The notes under the pieces: model-generated | What the model was told of the DNA's origin: nothing | The model's input: only the letters and a program-made list of their open reading frames with translations | The model's database searches: none | In this document: one piece after another, positions 17,656 through 25,334 of the stretch | Numbering within the stretch: position 1 is the first letter of the stretch | Layout of the letters: each line of letters opens with the position of its first letter | Program-made: the position numbers and the translations under genes | Assembly (NCBI RefSeq): GCF_001187905.1 | Contig: NZ_LGIS01000033.1 | Coordinates: 434,001 to 498,000, forward strand | Direction of reading: 5' to 3' | Origin: Pantoea sp. RIT-PI-b | Lineage (GTDB): Bacteria > Pseudomonadota > Gammaproteobacteria > Enterobacterales > Enterobacteriaceae | Length of the DNA stretch: 64,000 bases

Positions 17656-18714
17656 ATGCCAAATAATTATTTACTTTCGCGTCGGCATTTTCTGGGATAT
17701 TCCGCTGCGGCGACGATGGCGGCAACCTTACCGGGAAGGGCGTTTGCCGAGGATCATATGGCGGGTATGCCGATGCCGGGCGATTTATTACAGGATGGCC
17801 CAGGTAAATGGGCGCTGGCAAAACCGACGCACGTGCGCCTTGCGGTCAATCTCAATGCCATTTGCCTCGCACCGGTTGTGGTGGCCGATCAGCATAACTT
17901 CTTCAAAGCACACAATCTGGAAGTGGAGTTCGTTAACTTCGGCAACTCAACCGAGCTGCTGCTGGAATCGATTGCCACCGGCAAAGCAGAAGCGGCGATT
18001 GGCATGGCGTTGCGCTGGCTCAAAGCGCTGGAGCAGGGCTTTGACGTTAAACTCACCGCCGGTACGCACGGCGGCTGTATGCGCCTGCTGGCGCGCGATG
18101 GCGGTCCAACCACGCTAGAGCAGTTGAAGGGCAAAACTATCGGTGTCACCGACATGGCTGGCGCAGATAAAAACTTCTTTTCGCTGATGCTGAAAAAGCA
18201 CGGCGTCGATCCCAATAGCGATGTCGACTGGCGCGTGTTCCCGCAGGATTTGCTGCCAATGGTACTGGAGAAGGGCGAGATTCAGGCCGCCAGCGGCTCC
18301 GATCCGGTGATGTGGCGTTTGACACAGAAACCGGGCTATCGCGAGATTGGCACTAACTTAATGGACGAATACGCCAAACTGAGCTGCTGCGTGGTAGGCA
18401 CGCGCGGCAGCCTGATTCGCGAGCAGCCAGAAGTGGCCGCCGCCATTACTCACGCCATTCTGCAGGCGCATGCCTATGCGGCGCAGCATCCGGAAGCGAT
18501 TGGCAGCGAGTTTAACGGCCATGCGCTGAACACCACGCCACAAGAGATCGCCAGCGTGTTGAAAACCCATACGCATGGGCATTACTCGGTGGGCAATGCG
18601 TTTGTGAATGAGATCGACGTCTATGCACGGGATTTGAAGGCGATCAACGTGTTACGACCGGAGACCGATCCGTTGTTGTTTGCCAAAGGGATCACCAGTA
18701 ACGTGCTGGCTTAA
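17656..18714 (+). CDS. Tat-exported ABC substrate-binding protein (nitrate/sulfonate/taurine type)
   Basis: This 352-residue binding protein of the NMT1/SsuA/NrtA-like class has a twin-arginine signal (LLSRRHFLGYSAAATMAATLP, cleavage near AFA). The mature protein contains AVNLNAICLAPVVVADQ, GNSTELLLESIATGKAEAAIGMA, GTHGGCMRLLARDGGP and LKGKTIGVTDMAGADKNFF. It is a paralogue of the binding protein at 21677-22750, sharing MALRWLK-LEQGFDV and GTHGGCMRLLA. A Met-rich stretch (HMAGMPMPGD) follows the signal. Its own ATPase and permease are absent beside it; it probably feeds the shared permease at 20659-21669. The palindromic repeat element begins 12 bp after its stop. Confidence 0.9.
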   Translation: MPNNYLLSRRHFLGYSAAATMAATLPGRAFAEDHMAGMPMPGDLLQDGPGKWALAKPTHVRLAVNLNAICLAPVVVADQHNFFKAHNLEVEFVNFGNSTELLLESIATGKAEAAIGMALRWLKALEQGFDVKLTAGTHGGCMRLLARDGGPTTLEQLKGKTIGVTDMAGADKNFFSLMLKKHGVDPNSDVDWRVFPQDLLPMVLEKGEIQAASGSDPVMWRLTQKPGYREIGTNLMDEYAKLSCCVVGTRGSLIREQPEVAAAITHAILQAHAYAAQHPEAIGSEFNGHALNTTPQEIASVLKTHTHGHYSVGNAFVNEIDVYARDLKAINVLRPETDPLLFAKGITSNVLA

Positions 18715-18726
18715 TGGGTAAACCAG

Positions 18727-19463
18727 GTCGGCATGAATGCCGTAATGCTCGTCAGTTAAGCAGTGCACTGGTTCTGCGGGGGTTCCGCCCGCTAAGCCTA
18801 TGGCAGTTTCAGAATGTGTGAAGCCGGCGGCCGGGCTAAGGTCCGAAGGCGCGGACCTTAGCAATCCGCGCCTGCGCCGTCCTCGCTGTTCCCTCGCTTA
18901 TCACTCCGGCCTGACGGACCGCGCGGATTCGCCATCCCTGGCTCATGCCGCGCTTTCGCCGACGTCGTGTCGGCTCATCCTGGCCGTCACTCTGCGCTCG
19001 GCGCTGCGGATAGCGCCCAACACCGTCGCCTGTCATTACCGTATCTGGTTTGAAATTCTGCAGGCTGAAGGTTATGGGGCACGTGGTCGCCATGAATGGC
19101 GACCCTACAGGCGCTACAGCGATGATGATTCAGCAATAGGCATTGATGCTACAGCGCAGGTGTTGAGGCGACATCCCAGCCCGCTGAGCGAGAGAGGGAT
19201 TCCAGGGCGAGCCGCAGGGATGCGGCGAGAGGCGGCGCTGAGCAGGAGCGAATCGCCGCCGGTCCGTCAGGAATCGCGATTGAGTGAAGGCACCGCGTAG
19301 CGGCGGGGTGGGGGGGGGGGGGGGCGGGGGGGGGAGAGGGCGGGGCCCGGACGCCCTCTTCTCGGGCGCCGCACGGCGTAGATGAAACTGCCTCAGCCGA
19401 TGGCGAACGAAAGTCGCTCAGCGCTTAACTGATCGGCATTACGGCATGAATGCCGACCCTACG
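18727..19463. repeat. ~740-bp imperfect palindromic element with terminal inverted repeats
   Basis: The outer arms (18727-18765 and 19418-19463) both read GGTCGGCAT, then ATGCCGTAATGC, then TCAGTTAAGC on opposite strands. Inner arms match more loosely: GGCAGTTTCA near 18803 against TGAAACTGCC near 19386, and CTGACGGACC at 18911 against GGTCCGTCAG at 19261. The midpoint falls on a class-A REP palindrome (19085-19108). A separate perfect hairpin, CTAAGGTCCG/CGGACCTTAG, lies at 18836-18861. The stretch occupies the whole 784-bp gap between the binding-protein and cysteine synthase genes. The long open frame in it shows no protein family, so I treat it as non-coding. Confidence 0.6.
19310..19334. 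other. Poly-G tract (15 G, one C, 9 G)
   Basis: An almost pure G run lies inside the palindromic element, in a wider G/C-only neighbourhood (19301-19358) that also holds a GAGGGCG/CGCCCTC hairpin. It could fold into a G-quadruplex, or it could be a sequencing or assembly artefact; the sequence alone cannot decide. Confidence 0.7.
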
Positions 19464-19468
19464 AGATT

Positions 19469-19492
19469 GTAGAGTGCGCAATCATGCGCACC
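19469..19492. repeat. REP-like palindrome, class C
   Basis: A GTAG head followed by GTGCGCAATCATGCGCAC, just before the convergent stop codon of the cysteine synthase gene. A second copy, with head GTAA, is at 49475-49498. Confidence 0.65.
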
Positions 19493-19498
19493 TCGACG

Positions 19499-20548
19499 TC
19501 AGGCAATTTTTCTCGATGTCTGCACGGCGCTTGCCAGCTTGAGCGATTCGGCCGGCACCTGATGCGCAAACAGCTGGGTGGTCAGATAACTGCTGCCGCC
19601 ATCTGCCAGCAACACCACAATGCGCTTGCCATGATTCTCCGGCCGCGCCGCCACCTGTTGCGCTGCCCACAGCACCGCACCGGATGAATCGCCCACCAGC
19701 ACACCTTCGCTTAGCGCCAGCTGCCGTGCGGCGGCGTAAGCCTGCCAGGTCTCCACCGCGATCACCTCATCGTAAACGCGATGGTCGAGATTGGCGGGAA
19801 TGCGCTCCGGCGTCTGATTACTGAAGGCATGAACGCCGGTGATCTCCAGCGGATCGGGACGCAGTTCGCTGGGCTGTGAGCCGACGCCCGGTTCCACCGC
19901 AATCACCTGCAAACCCGGATGCTGCTGTTTAAGGTAGCGCCCGGTACCGGATAGCGTGCCGCCGGTGCCAACCGCGGCGATAAAAATATCCAGCTCGCCT
20001 CCGCTGTCGCGCCAGATCTCCGGCCCGGTGGTGCGCTCGTGTACCGCCGGATTGGCGGGATTATCCAACTGCAGCAGGAAATGCACCTCCGGCTCTGCGG
20101 CGGTGACTTGCTCGGCCAGCCATTTAGTGGCGGCGACGAAATCGCCGTTGCTGGCATCGTAAAACGCTTTAAAACCTTCGATGGTGCTGAATGGCACTAC
20201 TTCCGCACCGTAGGCCTGAATGATCTGGCTGCGTTCGATGCTGACAAAATCATTGATATAGACGCGAAATTTGTAGCCTTTGGCCGCGGCAATTGCCGCT
20301 AAGCCAATACCGGTATTACCGCTGGTGGTTTCTACCAGCGTATCGCCAGGCTGGATGATGCCGTTGCGTTCGGCAGCTTCAATCATGCTGAGGGCGATGC
20401 GATCTTTTACGCTGTGATTGGGGTTAAACAGCTCCAGCTTGGCGACCAAATCGGCCTGGATCGCCTGCTGCTGCGCATAACGCGTCAGACGCAACAGTGG
20501 CGTGTTGCCAATCAGTTCAGTGATAGAAGCAGAAATTTTTGCAGCCAT
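19499..20548 (-). CDS. Cysteine synthase family protein (O-acetylserine sulfhydrylase-like)
   Basis: This is a 349-residue PLP enzyme of the CysK/CysM/CBS family. The N-terminal ITELIGNTPLLRL motif, the PLP lysine in NPNHSVKDRIALSMI, the substrate loop ETTSGNTGIGLA, the phosphate-binding AVGTGGTLSGTGRYLK and the late SEGVLVGDSSGAVLWAA are all present. It would build cysteine from O-acetylserine and sulfide released from organosulfur compounds, matching the flanking sulfonate-type uptake genes. At 349 residues it is longer than CysK (~323). I chose the ATG at 20548 (MAAKISASI) because GAGGTCGATT precedes it; the frame extends 24 codons further with no support. A REP pair follows upstream. Confidence 0.9.
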   Translation of the reverse strand: MAAKISASITELIGNTPLLRLTRYAQQQAIQADLVAKLELFNPNHSVKDRIALSMIEAAERNGIIQPGDTLVETTSGNTGIGLAAIAAAKGYKFRVYINDFVSIERSQIIQAYGAEVVPFSTIEGFKAFYDASNGDFVAATKWLAEQVTAAEPEVHFLLQLDNPANPAVHERTTGPEIWRDSGGELDIFIAAVGTGGTLSGTGRYLKQQHPGLQVIAVEPGVGSQPSELRPDPLEITGVHAFSNQTPERIPANLDHRVYDEVIAVETWQAYAAARQLALSEGVLVGDSSGAVLWAAQQVAARPENHGKRIVVLLADGGSSYLTTQLFAHQVPAESLKLASAVQTSRKIA

Positions 20549-20586
20549 AATCGACCTCGGCAATGGATGATTTGAACCGAATATCT

Positions 20587-20647
20587 GCGCGATAAATCGC
20601 GCCGCTACGAATGCATGCACATACCGTAGCGGCGCAATTTATTGCGC
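20587..20647. repeat. REP class B pair, inverted (BIME-like)
   Basis: One copy is the reverse form (GCGCGATAAATCGCGCCGC then TAC, 20587-20608); the other is the forward form beginning GTAGCGGCGCAATTTATTGC (20626-20647). They lie between the cysteine synthase and permease genes. Confidence 0.75.
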
Positions 20648-20658
20648 AATGTGTGTTG

Positions 20659-21669
20659 TTACCATTTCACCGCGCTGCGCTGCCACGACAGCAGCCGGTC
20701 GCGAACCAGGAACAGCAGGGAGATTAGCGAGGAGAACAGCAGCGCCATCACTATCAGCGCGGCATACATGTTGGCGTAGGCCGCCCAGCCTTGCGCCCAC
20801 TGCAGATACCAACCCAGTCCGGATTTCACCCCCATCATCTCCGCTGCCACCAGCACAGAGAACGAGGCGCCCAGCCCCATAAACAGGCCGACAAACAGGT
20901 GCGGCAGCGCCGCAGGAACGGCTACACGCAGCACGAGAAACAGCGAATTAGCACCCAGCGTGCGCGCCACGTCGTAATAACGGGTATCAACGCTGGAGAC
21001 GCCGGACCAGGTGAGCACCGTTACCGGGAACCAGGTGGCGAGCGCGATCAGGAATACCGCCGCAGAGAAGCTTGACGGGAAGAAGTAGAGCGACAGCGGC
21101 AGCAGCGCGGTAGAGGGAACCGGGCCAAGGAACCGCAGAATCGGATGTACCCAATATCCCAGCCCGCGCGACCAGCCAATCGCCACGCCCGTCACAAAGC
21201 CCACCACGCTGCCGTAGATAAAGCCGAAAGCCAGCAGGCGCAGCGAATTCAATACGCTATCGAGCAGGCGCGGCCAATCGGTGGCGTAGGCCTCCACCAG
21301 CGCACGCGGCGGGGCGAAAAACGGCGCTGGCAGCAGCGCCAGTTTGCCCGTCACGATTTCCCACAGACCGATCAACAGCGCCAGTACAATCAGCCACGGT
21401 CCGCTGCGCTTGAGCGGTGCCAGCAGCGTCAGGCGTGGAAACAGGCTGGAGGCGATGGCCAGCACGCTGAGCAACAGCGCAATGCCGGCAAACAGCTCAT
21501 GTGTCTCATTTACAAAGCGCGGGGCGGCAAAACCCTGCGGCTTATCCGGCACCGCCACCATCAGCGCTACCAGCGCCCACCACAGCAGTAGCGCGCCCCA
21601 CACCGCCGGTTGAATACGGCGCGGCTCGTCACGGTTGCGGGTAATCGTCAGGGTTTCACTGGCCATCAT
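20659..21669 (-). CDS. ABC transporter permease, SsuC/TauC type
   Basis: This 336-residue inner-membrane permease of the BPD_transp_1 family, nitrate/sulfonate/taurine branch, has two hydrophobic segments before the permease domain, then LLDSVLNSLRLLAFGFIYGSVVG, PVPSTALLPLSLYFFPSSF, and the EAA-type ATPase-contact loop YYDVARTLGANSLFLVLRVAVPAALPHLFVG. Near the C-terminus MMGVKSGLGWYLQWAQGWA is also typical. It is encoded 7 bp downstream of the second binding protein and divergent from the ATPase gene at 22945; the three make a full importer. Two adjacent ATGs leave the start uncertain by one codon. Confidence 0.92.
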   Translation of the reverse strand: MMASETLTITRNRDEPRRIQPAVWGALLLWWALVALMVAVPDKPQGFAAPRFVNETHELFAGIALLLSVLAIASSLFPRLTLLAPLKRSGPWLIVLALLIGLWEIVTGKLALLPAPFFAPPRALVEAYATDWPRLLDSVLNSLRLLAFGFIYGSVVGFVTGVAIGWSRGLGYWVHPILRFLGPVPSTALLPLSLYFFPSSFSAAVFLIALATWFPVTVLTWSGVSSVDTRYYDVARTLGANSLFLVLRVAVPAALPHLFVGLFMGLGASFSVLVAAEMMGVKSGLGWYLQWAQGWAAYANMYAALIVMALLFSSLISLLFLVRDRLLSWQRSAVKW

Positions 21670-21676
21670 CGTCTCC

Positions 21677-22750
21677 TTAGCTCGACATATTGCTCATGTG
21701 CGCCATGTTGCTGGCGTGCTGATGGCCGGATTCCGCTGGCAGCAGCTCCGGCACATAGTGCTCGGCAAAGCGCTGCGCATCGGTATCCGGGCGGATCACA
21801 TTGATCTTCTTCAACTCGTCGATGTACACCGCCACCTCTTTGCGCAGCTGCGCCCCGGTGGAATGGTGGCTATGGGTATGCTCTTTCAACATCGCGGCAA
21901 TATCCTCAACCGCCACGGAGCCCGGCACAAACGGCTGGAAGATTTTCGCCGTCTCTTCCGGGTGCTCGGCGGTCCACTGCTGTGCATCGACGATCGCCTG
22001 CGTGATGGCGCGCGCGGTAGCTGGATCGTCACGCACCAGCGAGCCGCGCAGGCCCAGCACGCAGCAGGTAAGGTTGGCGTATTCGCCTTTTAGGTTGTTA
22101 TCCACCTCCACCAGATCATGCTGCTTCTTCAGCAGCCAGCCCTGCGGGTCATCGGTGGCCAGCGCCTGTACTTCGCCTTTGCGCAGCGCTTCGCCAAACA
22201 GGTCGGGCGGATATTGCAGCCAGTTCACCTGCTTATCTGGATCGATGCCCTGTTTCGCCAGCTGGATGGCAAAGAAGTTGCGGATCGGGCTGGCCTGATC
22301 GCTGACCGCCACCGATTTACCCACCAAATCTTTCACATCACGAATACCGCTGTTTTGCGGCGCGAGCAAACGCATGCAGCCGCCGTGCGTGCCCACCGTA
22401 AGGTCAACATCAAAGCCTTGCTCCAGCGGCTTCAGCCAGCGCAGCGCCATACCGATACCGCCATCGGCTTGTCCGGTGGCAATCGCCTGCAGCAGCGCAT
22501 CGGTTGGGCCGCTAAAGTTCACCGGTTCAACATTCAGGCCGTACTTTTTAAAGAAACCTTGCTTCAGCGCTACCGAAATCGGTGACTGACACACCGCCGT
22601 TTGTCCCCATGCCAGCTTGATAGTTTTGAGGGGTTTATCGTCGGCAAATACCCTGCTGCTCAGCAAAGGATTGACCGCAACACCGGCACTGAAAAGACCC
22701 AACCCGCGTAATAACGCGCGTCGGCTCAGAGAGAATTGTTGAAATGCCAT
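21677..22750 (-). CDS. Tat-exported ABC substrate-binding protein (sulfonate/taurine type), second paralogue
   Basis: This 357-residue binding protein has a twin-arginine signal FSLSRRALLRGLGLFSAG and cleavage expected after VFA. The mature sequence has LAWGQTAVCQSPISVALKQG, GPTDALLQAIATGQADGGIGMA, GTHGGCMRLLAPQNSGI and DLVGKSVAVSDQASPIRNFF. The ATG at 22750 (MAFQQFSLSRR) is preceded by AAGGAAGACAGG; an open frame continues 49 codons upstream but lacks a signal. It is followed by the permease gene and is divergent from the ATPase gene across 194 bp that must hold both promoters. A histidine/methionine-rich tail (GHQHASNMAHMSNMSS) could bind a metal; this is speculation. Confidence 0.9.
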   Translation of the reverse strand: MAFQQFSLSRRALLRGLGLFSAGVAVNPLLSSRVFADDKPLKTIKLAWGQTAVCQSPISVALKQGFFKKYGLNVEPVNFSGPTDALLQAIATGQADGGIGMALRWLKPLEQGFDVDLTVGTHGGCMRLLAPQNSGIRDVKDLVGKSVAVSDQASPIRNFFAIQLAKQGIDPDKQVNWLQYPPDLFGEALRKGEVQALATDDPQGWLLKKQHDLVEVDNNLKGEYANLTCCVLGLRGSLVRDDPATARAITQAIVDAQQWTAEHPEETAKIFQPFVPGSVAVEDIAAMLKEHTHSHHSTGAQLRKEVAVYIDELKKINVIRPDTDAQRFAEHYVPELLPAESGHQHASNMAHMSNMSS

Positions 22751-22944
22751 CCTGTCTTCCTTGTAGATAAAGTTCACAGGCACTATGGCAAAGGTGCTAA
22801 GCGCGACCAAATAACAATCCCGCATGACAACATGCAATTTTTCATTATGAGTATTTGCGGATAAGTTTGCCGAAATGGCTATTTCGAGGTGTGGCATGTG
22901 CGGCTTATGCTTTATTTCTTAGCTTATTTTGCTGGAGCGGAAAT

Positions 22945-23721
22945 ATGTCCAATACCACGGCGGGCGTTAATATCGTGATTGAGAAAGTTAATCATCACTT
23001 TACGTTAGAAGGCGAAGATTTGCCGGTGCTGGAGAATATTAATCTGCAGGTGAAAGCCGGTGAATTTGTCGCGCTGTTGGGGCCTTCCGGCTGTGGCAAA
23101 TCGACGCTGCTGCGTCTGCTGGCGGGGCTAGAACCGCCAGCTAGCGGCTTACTGGCGGAAGAGGGCAAGGCGATCACCGCGCCCGATCCGTCGCGCGTGG
23201 TGGTGTTTCAGGATCCGACGCTCTATCCGTGGCGCACGGTGTATGACAACGTCGGTCTCGGCCTGCAGATTCGCGGTGAAAGCCGTCCGGTGCGTGAACA
23301 GCGTATCAACGCGATGCTCGATCGCGTGGGGCTGAAACAGTTTGCGCGCGCCTGGCCGCATCAACTCTCCGGCGGCATGGCGCAGCGTGCGGCACTGGCG
23401 CGCGCGCTGGTTAACGTGCCGCGATTGCTGATCCTCGATGAACCGCTGGGTAAGCTTGATTCACTCACGCGGTTGCGCATGCAGCAGGAGATTGTTGACC
23501 TGTGGCAGGAGCAGCAGTTCACCACGCTGATGGTGACGCACGATGTGGAAGAGGCGCTGGTGATGGCTAATCGCGTGGTAGTGTTCAGCCCACGTCCGGC
23601 AAAAGTGGTGGATGTGATTGAGGTTGATCTGCCGTGGCCGCGTCGGCGTGACGATCCGCAGCTGGTGGCGCTGCGAAGCCGGATTCTGGATTTATTAGGA
23701 GCGGATCGCGTGGCAGCCTGA
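22945..23721 (+). CDS. ABC transporter ATP-binding protein, SsuB/TauB type
   Basis: This is a 258-residue cytoplasmic ATPase. Walker A is GPSGCGKSTLLRLLAGL near residue 50, the Q-loop is VVFQDPTLYPWRTV, the signature LSGGMAQRAALARAL, and Walker B LLILDEPLGKLD, with the switch in LMVTHDVEEALVM. The LSGGM variant and DEPLG are typical of nitrate/sulfonate/taurine ATPases. The ATG at 22945 (MSNTTAGVN) follows GGAGCGGAAAT; the frame opens 30 codons earlier in a hydrophobic-looking but unsupported extension. It energises the permease at 20659-21669. Confidence 0.93.
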   Translation: MSNTTAGVNIVIEKVNHHFTLEGEDLPVLENINLQVKAGEFVALLGPSGCGKSTLLRLLAGLEPPASGLLAEEGKAITAPDPSRVVVFQDPTLYPWRTVYDNVGLGLQIRGESRPVREQRINAMLDRVGLKQFARAWPHQLSGGMAQRAALARALVNVPRLLILDEPLGKLDSLTRLRMQQEIVDLWQEQQFTTLMVTHDVEEALVMANRVVVFSPRPAKVVDVIEVDLPWPRRRDDPQLVALRSRILDLLGADRVAA

Positions 23722-23753
23722 TGGTGTTGCTTCAAGTCGCGACGACATATCGG

Positions 23754-25244
23754 TCAATATTTTCGTGGCAAACTAGAGCGTAGCAGCTGAATTAATACAT
23801 CAGCCGCATCATGTAACTGCTTTAATGAGAATCCGCCGAACCCCAACATCAAACCTGGCCGCCCCCGTTTATCTGCATACATCGGCGAAACAGGACGAAC
23901 GGCGATGCCTGCGGCCAATGACTTTGCAGCGATTTCCACATCATTGGCACTTTCATATAACCAGAGCAGAATATGCATTCCCTGATCGCTGGGCTGGATG
24001 ACGCAGCCTAGTGATAGAGACGGTTTCAGTGCCGCCAGTAACGCTTTACGCCGCTCGGCGTAGAGCATGCGAATGCGGCGGATATGCGCTTCAAAATATC
24101 CCTCCTCCATATAGGCCGCGAGTACATGTTGTTCTGATGTAGGTGAATGTCGGTCAAGAATCGAGTGGATTCCAGTGAACGCTTCTATAAGATTATCCGG
24201 GGCAACAATATAGCCAAGCCGCAAAGAGGGAAAAAGGACCTTACTCAATGTCCCCAGATAGATAACCCGCGAAGAGCCGAGACTCTGCATGGCAGGAAAT
24301 GGATGGCCAGCATAGCGAAGTTCGCTGTCGTAATCGTCCTCAACAATCCATGCGTTATTTTGCATAGCCCAGGCGACCAGAGCCTGGCGGCGCGCCATGC
24401 TCATTGGCATGCCTAAAGGATACTGGTGAGACGGCGTGACAAACGCTAACCGCGCGTCCGGGCAATTCACTGTTCCTCGTTCTATATTGAATCCTTCATC
24501 ATCAACGGGAACGGCACAAACACGCATCCCGAGTTGTTCGAGTACGGCTGTTAATCCATGGTATGCGGGGTTTTCCGTAAGAACAGCATCACCCTGCGAC
24601 AGCAAAACACTTCCAGCCATGAAGAGTCCCTGTTGAGCACCGGAAGTAATAATGATGTTTTCCATCGTGCATTTCACGGATCGTGCGCGACGTACATAGC
24701 CCGCAATTGCTGTACGTAATTCAGGTAATCCACGCGGGTCGGCGTAACCAGATGGCGCTGCACACGAGGAAGCTCGCACGCGATTACCCAACCTGCACCA
24801 GTTATCATCAGGAGCAACGCCGTTTGTTGGTAAAGCCACAGCGAATGGCAAAGGTTGTTGAGGTAGAAGGCTGCGTCCAATCTCAGCCAGACGGGAAACG
24901 GATGGCGGCAAAGGCGCCGCTAACTGATTTGATGTGGTTGAGTTAGCCGCAAACTTTGCGGGCAGCAGTTCCCTGATTTCAGAAGCTACCCGCGTTCCAG
25001 CGCCAACTTTTGTCTCCAGGAAGCCTTCTGCTTTCAGTTGATCAAATGCGTCCACCACTGTTCCTCTGGCAATGCCAAGCGATGAGGCCAGCGCTCGCGT
25101 GGAAGGCAACTCTTCAGCAGGTTTCAATTCACCCGTCGTTATCGCGTTTCGCAGACACTTAATGAGCTGTCGCCCAACGGCACCCGCGCTTACGTCAATC
25201 AACTTAAGGGAAGGTATTGCAATAGTAGTAGGACGTTTCGTCAT
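23754..25244 (-). CDS. MocR/PdxR-like transcriptional regulator (GntR HTH fused to aminotransferase fold)
   Basis: This 496-residue regulator has an N-terminal GntR winged helix (LKPAEELPSTRALASSLGIARGTVVDAFDQLKAEGF, about residues 40-75) and a PLP-dependent aminotransferase class I domain. The PLP domain shows SGAQQGLFMAGSVLL, ENPAYHGL, the EDDYDSELRYAG segment and the Schiff-base lysine in YLGTLSKVLFPSLRLGY. MocR proteins sense PLP or its adducts with amino compounds and usually control a divergent neighbour, here the peroxiredoxin-glutaredoxin gene across about 90 bp. An inverted GGAC-N10-GTCC lies in that gap (25274-25291) next to a TATACT possible -10 box. Base use is more AT-rich than in the flanking sulfonate locus, suggesting the pair was acquired separately. 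Confidence 0.9.
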   Translation of the reverse strand: MTKRPTTIAIPSLKLIDVSAGAVGRQLIKCLRNAITTGELKPAEELPSTRALASSLGIARGTVVDAFDQLKAEGFLETKVGAGTRVASEIRELLPAKFAANSTTSNQLAAPLPPSVSRLAEIGRSLLPQQPLPFAVALPTNGVAPDDNWCRLGNRVRASSCAAPSGYADPRGLPELRTAIAGYVRRARSVKCTMENIIITSGAQQGLFMAGSVLLSQGDAVLTENPAYHGLTAVLEQLGMRVCAVPVDDEGFNIERGTVNCPDARLAFVTPSHQYPLGMPMSMARRQALVAWAMQNNAWIVEDDYDSELRYAGHPFPAMQSLGSSRVIYLGTLSKVLFPSLRLGYIVAPDNLIEAFTGIHSILDRHSPTSEQHVLAAYMEEGYFEAHIRRIRMLYAERRKALLAALKPSLSLGCVIQPSDQGMHILLWLYESANDVEIAAKSLAAGIAVRPVSPMYADKRGRPGLMLGFGGFSLKQLHDAADVLIQLLRSSLPRKY

Positions 25245-25273
25245 AAAGTGGTCTAGTGGAAAGCATCAATAAT

Positions 25274-25291
25274 GGACCTTAATTGTAGTCC
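25274..25291. promoter_or_regulatory. Inverted repeat GGAC-N10-GTCC, candidate MocR site
   Basis: A short inverted repeat in the 90-bp divergent gap between the MocR gene and the peroxiredoxin-glutaredoxin gene, 9 bp before a TATACT hexamer that fits a -10 element for the rightward gene. It is a weak motif, proposed from position. Confidence 0.3.
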
Positions 25292-25334
25292 GGTAAGAAT
25301 TATACTCCAGCGATATTAACAACGGAGATGAGCT

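Noticed and set aside
18800-19300. 166-codon open frame inside the palindromic element
   Set aside because: No family, biased Arg/Ser/Ala composition typical of GC-rich non-coding DNA, no ribosome site, and it crosses a REP palindrome.
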